DNA of 35,000 bases, taken from Amphimedon queenslandica (Eukaryota; Porifera; Demospongiae; Haplosclerida; Niphatidae). Location: NCBI RefSeq assembly GCF_000090795.2, contig NW_003546417.1:118802-153801 (forward strand), read 5' to 3'. Each line of letters opens with the position of its first letter. Position 1 is the stretch's first letter. Under the pieces are notes generated by a model, which saw only the letters and a list, made by a program, of their open reading frames with translations, ran no database searches and was not told the origin of the DNA. Of this stretch, positions 21,881 through 29,282 are shown one piece after another. Made by a program: the position numbers and the translations under genes.

Positions 21881-23768
21881 GGGGTGTACTTACTCGTACT
21901 GTTGTCCAATCAGACCCACTCTCACTGACAGTGTAAGCACAGTATGCTCCATCCTCAGAGAAGGAGCATTGCCCAAGAGAGATTGTACCATCCTTGGACC
22001 AATCATTAGGATCAATGAATACCTCAGGATCAGCATCTATTGTCTCTTGAACATAGAGGACACTGAGAGAGGGAAGAGGGGAGAGAGAGAGAGAGAGATT
22101 GATAGAGAAAGTAAGTATTTAATAGTTCCTTGCCAGAGTATCATAATACATATTAATGCATGTGCACAATAGCTGAATGAATTGTATTATTATCATTATT
22201 ATCACAATTATACTCATCTATCAGCTAGTGTATACATTGTATGTCAATGGACTGACTTTTGATTCTGTAGTCCAGTGTTGTAGTAATAGAAGTATCTGCT
22301 CCCTCGCTTAAAAGGGCAAGAATATTTTGGATAATTATGCAACTCTGACATCCTATAATGTACAGATAAGAAATAACTGTAAAGTACAGTACACAAGGCA
22401 TGACAGATAGTCTGGCACATGATTTGTTACATTTTAATCTTATTACAGTACATATTTCACATGCATACGTTTTGTCTATCCAATTTACTATTATGTACTT
22501 GTACATGTACATGTACATGCATTAGAGCACTAAAGAAGGCTCACATGTCCTCGCATGATCAAGTTACACGTGTCAGCTATTACATGTACGTGTACATGTA
22601 AATCAATTAATGAATGCATGTAAGTAATATGAGGGATTCATTCTCACAAAGTGAGCTAATAAGAGCTAAACAGAGTGGGCTCTCCAACTTTTGGGAGAAA
22701 CTTAAAAAATTCGTAAAAAATCCAAACTTGATCGGAATCGGCTCAAACTTTCTATGCAATATAAAAACTGTATATGTCTTTTTAAAAATTATAAAACTGA
22801 AGAATTCTCTCCTACCCAATTTTAGTGATTTTTGGGCAAAGTCCCCGTACTATAGTACAGGGACTTTTGCTCAATTTTAGAGCAACTTTAAAAATTCGTA
22901 AAAAATCCAAACTTGATCAGAATCAGCTCAAACTTTCTACACAACATAAGAACTTGTATATGCATTAGAAAAAATTATAAAAATGAAGAATTCTCTCCTA
23001 CCCAATTTTGGTGATTTTTGGCCAAAGTCCCTGTACTATAGTACAGGGACTTTTGCACGATTTTAGAGCAACTTTAAAAATTCGTAAAAAATCCAAACTT
23101 GATCTGAATCAGCTCAAACTTTCTATGCAACATAAAAACTTGTATATGTCTTAGAAAAAATTATAAAAATTAAGAATTCTCTCCTACCCAATTTTGATGA
23201 TTTTTGGCCAAAGTCCCTGTACTATAGTACAGGGACTTTTGCCTGATTTCGGAGCAACTTCAAAAATTCATTAAAAATCCAAACTTGATCGGAATCAACT
23301 CAAACTTTCTACGCAACATAAGTACATGTATACGCATCAGAAAAATATATTAAAAGGAGAATTCTAACCTACCCATTTTAAAATAAAATACCATGTCCCA
23401 CATGTACAGGTACATAAGAAATCTTTCAAAGTCATTTATGGTGAAAAGCCATATGATTTTAGGTCAACATTTGTAACACACAAAACCGAAAATTTAAAAC
23501 TCACTTCATCTTTAAAATGATACTAAAAACAGCATTACTCAATTTACCTTTCGTGGAATTTGTCTCTCACGGGAGAGTCTTTAAGGTAAGGGGTAGTAAT
23601 GGCGTTCTGGGCACGCACAAATTCCCTCGTCTCTTCACTGTCGGGATCTTCCAGCCATCGGTAAGGGTCTGAGACTACTACCCCACCTGCTCTTTCTTCA
23701 CGGACGCTCTCATCTCGCCTCAATTTTGGGTACTGCCATTCAGCCGCCATTTTGTAGGCGTGGCTCAT
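14311..23768 (-). CDS. PREP: Prolyl endopeptidase (19 exons)
   Basis: Exons: 23768-23548, 22352-22257, 22062-21894, 21480-21379, 19711-19649, 19506-19427, 19176-19061, 18810-18758, 18689-18594, 18305-18201, 17960-17778, 17545-17432, 17182-17034, 15957-15841, 15787-15692, 15408-15307, 15121-14965, 14544-14476, 14376-14311. Phases agree throughout, giving 717 aa (human 710). This cytosolic S9A serine peptidase cuts short peptides after proline. The start has [18 protein letters not shown], the family's N-terminal signature; the middle is the beta-propeller ([36 protein letters not shown]). The catalytic domain has the triad Ser in GGSNGG (about 562), Asp in DHDDRVVP (about 649) and His in AGHGGGKP (about 687), with the 87- and 38-residue spacings of the family. 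The start could also be the ATG at 23750 (MAAEWQ), with a good start context. Intron 9 has a GC donor. Introns 1 and 13 hold 186-bp repeats. Confidence 0.97.
14793..14935 (+). repeat. CT-rich simple repeat in PREP intron 17
   Basis: CT/CCCT tract of about 140 bp. On the PREP strand it is a GA tract starting about 30 bp after the exon 17 donor. It yields spurious Ser/Leu/Pro and Arg/Glu frames. Confidence 0.9.
15453..15658. mobile_element. MITE-like element with GCGCTTCAATTTTGCGGAGC ends (copy B)
   Basis: A stretch of about 205 bp in PREP intron 15. The left end, from CTATATAGCGCTTCAATTTTG, is similar to the reverse complement of the right end (GCTCCTCGAAAATAAAGCAC). The interior repeats GCGGA-type words. 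It probably belongs to a different family from copies A and C, though it shares CTATATAGCG at the edge. Confidence 0.45.
16150..16570 (+). repeat. 186-bp palindromic tandem repeat, array in PREP intron 13
   Basis: Three units recognised by CATTTTTGGTGAAATTTG at 16161, 16323 and 16509, with the shared body AACTTTAAAAATTCGTAAAA and CTTTCTACACAACATAAGAA. Units 2 and 3 carry the palindromic core (16342-16375 and 16528-16560), 186 bp apart. In unit 2 the core is a perfect 34-bp palindrome, centre CTA|TAG. Unit 1 lacks exactly 24 bp of it. Confidence 0.9.
16570..16960. repeat. Degenerate AT-rich repeat block in PREP intron 13
   Basis: Recurring words AAATTTGCTGG(A)AAA, TTTATTTTTC and ATTAATTTTT in loose tandem and inverted arrangement follow the 186-bp array. 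No exon found. The period is irregular. Confidence 0.6.
17566..17778. repeat. GTTACTAAATATAGCAAC-type short repeats in PREP intron 11
   Basis: Between exons 12 and 11 the words GTTACTAATTATAGTAAC, TACTAAATATAGCAAC and AAATAGCAAC recur at least five times. Each is a near-palindrome of about 18 bp. The last copy abuts the exon 11 donor. Confidence 0.65.
17968..18136 (+). repeat. GA-rich simple repeat before PREP exon 11
   Basis: About 170 bp of GA/GGGA repeat. On the transcribed strand it is a CT tract ending only a few bases before the acceptor of exon 11 (17960), so it serves as its polypyrimidine tract. Confidence 0.9.
18490..18545. repeat. (AAT)n followed by (ATT)n microsatellite
   Basis: An AAT run passes directly into an ATT run, making a palindromic trinucleotide microsatellite able to fold back, in PREP intron 9. 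Further TAATAATA runs lie upstream of it. Confidence 0.85.
18881..19038 (+). repeat. CT/C-run simple repeat in PREP intron 7
   Basis: CTCTCT mixed with runs of 5-8 C. On the PREP strand it is a GA/GGGG tract that begins about 20 bp after the exon 7 donor. Confidence 0.9.
19712..21378. other. PREP intron 4: palindrome-rich, no exon seen
   Basis: A 1.67-kb intron with clusters of TGTACATGTACA-like palindromes (about 19937-19964, 20032-20050, 20196-20218, 20964-20980, 21266-21284). Short frames here show no family features. Some TACGTGTACACGTA variants keep the palindrome. Confidence 0.7.
21799..21878 (+). repeat. CT microsatellite in PREP intron 3
   Basis: Mostly pure (CT)n; on the PREP strand a GA tract starting about 15 bp after the exon 3 donor GTAAGTACACC. 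Confidence 0.9.
22670..23385 (+). repeat. 186-bp palindromic tandem repeat, array in PREP intron 1
   Basis: Three to four units with the same body as the 16150 array (AACTTTAAAAATTCGTAAAA; CTCAAACTTTCTA; GAATTCTCTCCTACCCA). Palindromic cores start at about 22838, 23024 and 23210, an exact 186-bp spacing. The core is AAGTCCCTGTACTA followed by its reverse complement; the first unit has one C/T change in the left arm. Confidence 0.92.
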
Positions 23769-23844
23769 TAAGGTGGTGGGCGGGGTTTTAAAGTTAATAA
23801 TTAATTTTTCTCAAAATCATTAATAAATTGAATATCAGTAATTA
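23755..23844 (-). promoter_or_regulatory. HDDC2-PREP intergenic gap with GC-rich boxes
   Basis: Just 76 bp lie between the HDDC2 stop codon (23845) and the first PREP ATG (23768). The gap contains GTGGGCGGGG (about 23777-23786) and runs into GGCGTGGCTCAT at the ATG; on the PREP strand these are CCCCGCCCAC and ATGAGCCACGCC. A PREP promoter in the HDDC2 3' end, or a shared transcript, are both possible. Confidence 0.5.
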
Positions 23845-24134
23845 TTATTTTTCTTTTTCTATGGTCTCACTCTCTTGGCGGATTTTTAATAATTGAGCAG
23901 TCCACAGCTGCACAGTTGAACTTTTGAAAATATCTAAATTAATTAAAAATTGATTAATTGATAATTTAAAATAAATTATTAAGAGCTACAAAATTTAACA
24001 AGATAAGCAATAATACGAATACCTTTTGTTGAATCAAAGAATTGCTGCAGTTCACCCTTTCTACCTTGATCTAAAATAAAATAAAAACAAACAATCCAAC
24101 TCTTCCTCTTATCACTGGTTCTCTCTCTCTCCCT

Positions 24135-24200
<66 letters not shown>

Positions 24201-26670
24201 CCTCCTCTTTCTCTCTCTCTTTCTCTCCCTCCTCTTTCTCTCTCTCCTCTCTCTTTCTCTCTCTCTCCCTCCTCTTTCTCTCTCTCTCTCTCCCTCCTCT
24301 TTCTCTCTCTCTTTCTATTCTTTCCTGTCTCGTATTCATATGCCTGAAATATCATATCAAACTTGTCCAGATCATGAACTAATACTGCCTCTGGTGACAA
24401 ACACTCTTCATAGTCCTAAAAGAAATTAAATTTACACCAAATCCAAACAACTATACACATGGCGCACGCTCTACAGAACACATGTACATGCATCATGATG
24501 TAAGTCACATCTTGAAAGCTTCTATATGCACATAGATAACATAGAGTGGTGATGTATGATGTCTAATTGACTGCAATAGAAGTGAAGCACAAAGCTCTAT
24601 AAGTTTAATGTACATGTTCGTATGTTGAGTGAATTTATGGAAGTATGTCACAAGTTGCGATAGTTCTAAATCTACATGCATAAGATAGTGAGTGGCTCCC
24701 ATACAGCTGAAGCATGAAGCTCTTAGCTTAACGTGCCCGCATGAATTGAAATAAGATATTTGCTGCTTATGAAGAAGAAAAAAGGAAGTCAAAAAGAGCT
24801 AAACTGATACACAATACGATACAAGATAGTCATAATCTTACCGTCCAGAGCGAGTATAATTCCTGACCAACCTGAAACATAATAATAATAATAAATAAAA
24901 GTCGGCCCTTACGTAATCAATCATGTAAAACATTATTAAACATTTGTTAAGTCTGGTACGTGACAATATACAGTTCTGCTATGACTGGGAGCAATGGATA
25001 AACAAGTGGTAATGCAATATGTAAAAAAAGCCTTCTTGGGCTTGCCATTGTACACCATTTTAGGAACAATGGAATACAGTCAATAAGATTAGAAAGGCAC
25101 ACGTATACATATAAGCATATCATTCATTACCTCTTTGGGAACAAGCTCAGAAATCTTTACCATAGCATCCTAATAAAAGTAAAATACAGGTACATACATG
25201 TAAACACACTATAGGTACCGTACACACACCACCACAGCTGTACTATAAGCACAGCTGTAAGTCAAACATACGCACACACACAAAACTACTTCTATGGCTT
25301 ACATGTCACAGCAAACACATGTAGACCATGTTCAAGCTGCACGTGGGCCTGTATCCCTGGTTGCCAAGGAGGAAGCCCGATAATATAAAATGCAATGTTG
25401 TAGTAGCTGTATCTCCCCCTTCTCCATATACTTCCCCTACTATTGAATTATATTGTCTATACTGTGACCACATTAAAGTGGTCTGCGGTTATGAAAATGA
25501 ATGAGATGACATAAAAATTTCAGGAACTGAGTCACCACACTGGAATAGCTATGTAGGCAACTGCGTGAGGCAGGGAGGGTTTTTACTTGCTCGTTTTGGG
25601 ACTTTGGAGGCCCACAAGGTAGAATACCCACCAAAACACAAACCCAAACATAAACAAAAGAATGGGTGGAAGAAAGAGAGGGAGGGAAAAAGACAGAAAA
25701 GAAGAAGGATTGAGAAAAGATTGAAAAGAGAGAGAGAGAGGGGGGGGGGGAGAGAGAGAGAGAGGGGGGAGAGAGAGAGAGGGGGGGAGAGAGAGAGGAT
25801 GATCAGATATCATACTTTCTCTCTCTGATGCTTCTCTTCTTTACTGACATTACAAGACGGAGTCAAGTCCCCAACAATACTCTCAGCTAGATCGTGAACC
25901 AGTGACATCTTAACACATCTACACATCCAATTAATAATAATAATAATAATAATATTTGCACAATGCATAACCAATAATAAAAATACAATTATTTGCAGCA
26001 CGTAATTAAATTATTCAATAAGGTGCATGCACAATGACACACTTATTGTAATCAATCGAGTTGTCTTTAGAGAAGAGGAAGGACATTAGACTCATTCTGT
26101 ACATGTGCCCCGCAACTGTCTCTGGCTCTTTGACGTTATGATTAACCCAACCGGTCCTTTTTAAATGCTGAGGGAAAGAAAACAAAAAGAGAAAGAAAGA
26201 GAAAGAGAGACAGAAAGACAGAGAGAAAAAGAGACAGAGACAGAGAGAGAGAATTAAAGAGAAAGGAAAAGAGAAGGCAAGTGAGGAAGAAAAGACAAAA
26301 GAGAAAAAGGACATAAAAGAGTGTGAAAGAGCAAACAAAGGAGTGACAAAAGGAATGACAATAGAGGAAGGGAGGGAGGGAGGGAGGATGGTGCCAGTAA
26401 GCTAGGGATGAAAGGGAAGCCAGTTCATTATAACAGCTGCAGGTTGGCTTGCTGTGGAGTGGATCCTAACACCAATCATTTCATTAGGAGTGAGGCACAC
26501 ATAACGTTATGTAATGACATATAATTTAACACCTTTGATCAATAAGACTGCTACACACACAATCTCACACTTTAATATCTTCAAACAAAAAAGGAGGTAT
26601 TAAGAGGAAGACAATGTACAAGAGAAAGAGGGAGAGAAAGAGGGAGAGAAAGAGAAAGTGAGAGAGGAGA

Positions 26671-26725
<55 letters not shown>

Positions 26726-28932
26726 GGAGAGATCAATGAAAAGTTCAAAAGTATGTCTACCAGTTCTGGTATGTTGATACATAAGTGTGTCAGCGTGTGT
26801 GCTTGTGTCTATGTTGTGTCTGCTATGTTTTCCTGTATATATTACCAAACATACACAACAGAGTGTGTGTACGAATGAGTATCAAAGCACCTCTCCAGTC
26901 AATATGCCAAATTAGTCATTTCATGAGGTACAACAACAAAGCGTACATAGACATACTTGCTAGTGACGCATTCTTTTTTATATCGGAGTAAACGAGACAA
27001 TATTTTGCCTGGAATGGAAGGTCTCTTCCTTCGATTCCGAGTAGTTCAAAGTTTTGATGTGCCTGGTGATGCATACAGAATTCAAAATAATTTTGGAGGA
27101 AATACGGGCTGGCTGTACTATCAGCCAGAGGCTATTGGCTAATACATGTATTAGGTCAGGCATGGCATCAAATTGCATCATCACGTTTAGTAATAAAATA
27201 ATAATAATAACAGCATAGGCATGGACACACACAATGATGATACTGCCATTTATAGTAGTGACACTATTACAGGCATTAATATGTGATGAGGTAATTCATG
27301 AAATAATGTATACACAATGTATATCTGATGCATCATCAAACCAATAGCGAATAGTGTCAGAGTGACAAGAGAAAGAGAGAGAGAGAGCATCATTTAAAGG
27401 GCATCATGTATACTATATCATTCATTACATAATGCATGATGAATGAGGAACTTGCACAACAGTCTCACCAATTGCAACAGTACCCAGCAACTCCAGCAGG
27501 TATCACAAGACTAAAAATTTCCTCATGACGTAATATCACATGCTTACAGGGCCACTATTTAGGGCGATACATTCCATACGTGATTATAGTCATTAAGTAT
27601 AGCCAAAAATGGGAATATAATGAATGAATCCTTCCTCTATTGATAATCAATGAGAAACTGACACCATTGAGCACATTACGGTTGCTATGCTTTGTGTGGT
27701 GGAAATACAGATATTATGATGCATGTATTGTACTTATAAAAAGAATATACATGTACATGTATATAATATTTGCATGGTTCAAATTAGATTTTCTTTGTCA
27801 GAAAACACACATAAACAAACACAATAAACAGAAACACTGCTGTGAATGAGACGTGACGCATAGCTGGTTATAGTTTACAATCTCAGTCTTTTAGTTCTCA
27901 TTCCGTGTGGAACAAACATTTGGAACAAACATTTTCTAAATAAAAAACGCACTCCTCAATGCTAAGTGTACAAAATGGTAGTTTAGAATAAAAATAAACA
28001 GAGCTAAAGTCAATTCCTACTTGCTACCGTATAGGAGGAACTTTGGAGGTAGTTAAATTTGGCAAATTCGGCGTTTTGATAGCCATTCGCCAAAATAAAA
28101 ATCCGTCATTTTGAGCCATTATACGCATGCTCAATGGCACATGGCCACAAATTCGCCAAATTAAAATTCGCCAATCACAAAAGTTTAGCAATTCACCAAA
28201 TTTAACTCCCTTCAAAATTTCTTGCTATATGGTATTATGGTAAATGCATGTGGGTATGTTCATGGGCAGAGTGTGGTGATACATATGTATGGCTATTCTT
28301 TAACCTGACGATGAACACCTTGTATTGTTACAAGGCACATGGTTGCTATAGTGCTCATGAATGAGAGGGTACAGACTAACAAGTCTTTAATCTCAGAGAC
28401 CGACAAAGAGAGTGACCAGCTGTATCGCCAGGGCAACCGAAGCTCGTGAGAAAATGATTGAGTGGTTTGTCTAGGAACAAGGTACGTGTGTACGGAGGAA
28501 TAGAGTGAGAACAATGTCAAATGACGTGCAACCAGTTGTGTCTCCGGGGCTTTATACCAAACCATATACTCCTCCTCATGTACATGTAACAATTCGGGCC
28601 TGTCTATGCAAGGGGGCCCTCTGGGGGGCTGGGGATAAATAACTACTATCATTGGCAATTGGGATGCTATATTATCAGAAGCGCATTATTAATAAAATTA
28701 TTTTTTTAATTATTAAATCAATTCACCTTCAATTCAATCATTTTAAATATCATAATAGATCTAATTATTAATAATAGTTAAAGTATAAATATACAAAGTT
28801 TATAGACTCTAGGCTAGGCTTACCTACCTTGAGTTTGCTGCATAATTTAAAGAAAGTAAAAAGATTGGGAATGCATTCCTGCTCTTCTTGTTTTCTTTCT
28901 TCTGTTAAAGAGTCCGAGTCCTTTTCTGCCAT
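23845..28932 (-). CDS. HDDC2: HD-domain 5'-deoxynucleotidase HDDC2 (8 exons)
   Basis: Exons: 28932-28828, 26167-26043, 25918-25816, 25169-25131, 24871-24842, 24415-24325, 24070-24023, 23933-23845, giving 209 aa (human 204). The family removes phosphate from deoxynucleoside 5'-monophosphates. It is an HD-fold metal enzyme: H56 in PETVAGHMYRM, H85-D86 in SLVHDLAESIVGDL, and the distal Asp in LDKFDMIFQAYEYE (about 151). Between exons 6 and 7 no GT donor exists. The phases and homology (YEYET then DQGRKGELQQFFDSTK) place the cut at ACAG|GAAAGA, so this intron (24324-24071) appears to begin with GA. Without splicing, the frame reads on through the GA tract as an Arg/Glu repeat and stops at the TAG of the acceptor itself. 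Intron 1 is 2.66 kb. The gene is head-to-head with HEY and closely followed by PREP. Confidence 0.93.
24119..24312 (+). repeat. CT-rich simple repeat in HDDC2 intron 6
   Basis: About 190 bp of CTCTCT/CCTCCTCTTT. On the HDDC2 strand it is a GA tract starting directly after the presumed donor of exon 6. It stays open in the exon's frame, coding an Arg/Glu-rich run. Confidence 0.9.
25684..25798 (+). repeat. GA/G-run simple repeat in HDDC2 intron 3
   Basis: GAGAGA with runs of 6-10 G. On the HDDC2 strand it is a C/CT-rich tract shortly after the exon 3 donor, the opposite polarity to the other donor-side tracts. Confidence 0.85.
26168..28827. other. HDDC2 intron 1: simple repeats and one MITE, no exon seen
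   Basis: A 2.66-kb intron. It has purine-rich tracts near the exon 2 acceptor (26177-26280; pyrimidine on the gene strand) and at 26620-26732. A TACCGTATAG MITE lies at 28025-28234, and TACATGTACATGTA words near 27750 and 28578. Frames at 26957-27142 and 28293-28658 have no recognisable family features and are not called. Confidence 0.65.
28025..28234. mobile_element. MITE-like element, TACCGTATAG terminal inverted repeats (copy C)
   Basis: 210 bp. Left end TACCGTATAGGAGGAACTTT continuing to GTTAAATTTGG; the right end, read in reverse complement, is TACCATATAGCAAGAAATTT continuing to GTTAAATTTGG. The inverted repeats therefore reach about 38 bp with some mismatches. The interior holds further TTCGCCAAA/TTTGGCGAA inverted words. 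Outer TA could be the target duplication. Same end motif as copy A. Confidence 0.75.
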
Positions 28933-29282
28933 TTTGATAATAATTTTAAATTATTCATGGTACTGTAATTAGATATACGCCGTCAAGTCTGACCAATCAG
29001 ATTGCAGAACCGACGGTCCGCTGGAGCTATAAAAAGCGAATGCAGCAATTTTCTCTTCGTGCCTTCCCCTCTCTGCTCCTATCTCTCTTTCTCTTTCAGC
29101 TCTTTCTTGCTCTTTGCGTTGCCTCTTAGCTCTTTTGTTTGTTATCCTGTATCTCCTAACTACCTTCCTTTCTACTTTTAACCTCTCCTTCCTTCTCGCC
29201 TGAGAAAATCTACAGACGGTTCCTGCCGCCGACCACTAAATTTTAAAAAGAAGAAACCAACTCCGTTGAACAGCAAATCAAG
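28933..29282. promoter_or_regulatory. Divergent HDDC2/HEY promoter with CCAAT and TATA boxes
   Basis: 350 bp between the two outward-facing start codons. On the plus strand GACCAATCAG (CCAAT at 28993-28997) is followed by CTATAAAAAGCG (TATA box at 29028-29035). Transcription of HEY should start near 29055-29060, in the pyrimidine-rich TTTTCTCTTCGTGCC (inference). The HEY leader is then about 220 bp of CT-rich sequence. Confidence 0.75.

Noticed and set aside
22670-23385. Possible CRISPR-like array
   Set aside because: Units are 186 bp with near-complete similarity and no unique spacers; it is a eukaryotic intronic tandem repeat.
24071-24400. Long Arg/Glu repeat frame (minus strand) and similar frames at 12965-13231 and 14762-14959
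   Set aside because: They are translations of GA/CT microsatellites. Only the part of the first one before 24325 is a real HDDC2 exon.
26957-27142. Short plus-strand frame in HDDC2 intron 1
   Set aside because: No known motif, no splice or promoter support, and surrounded by intronic sequence.
28293-28658. 121-codon minus frame in HDDC2 intron 1
   Set aside because: No family features seen, no fitting splice junctions, and HDDC2 is complete without it.
28864-28872. ATTGGGAAT as a CSL site near the HEY promoter
   Set aside because: It lies in HDDC2 exon 1 and lacks the purine before TGGGAA.
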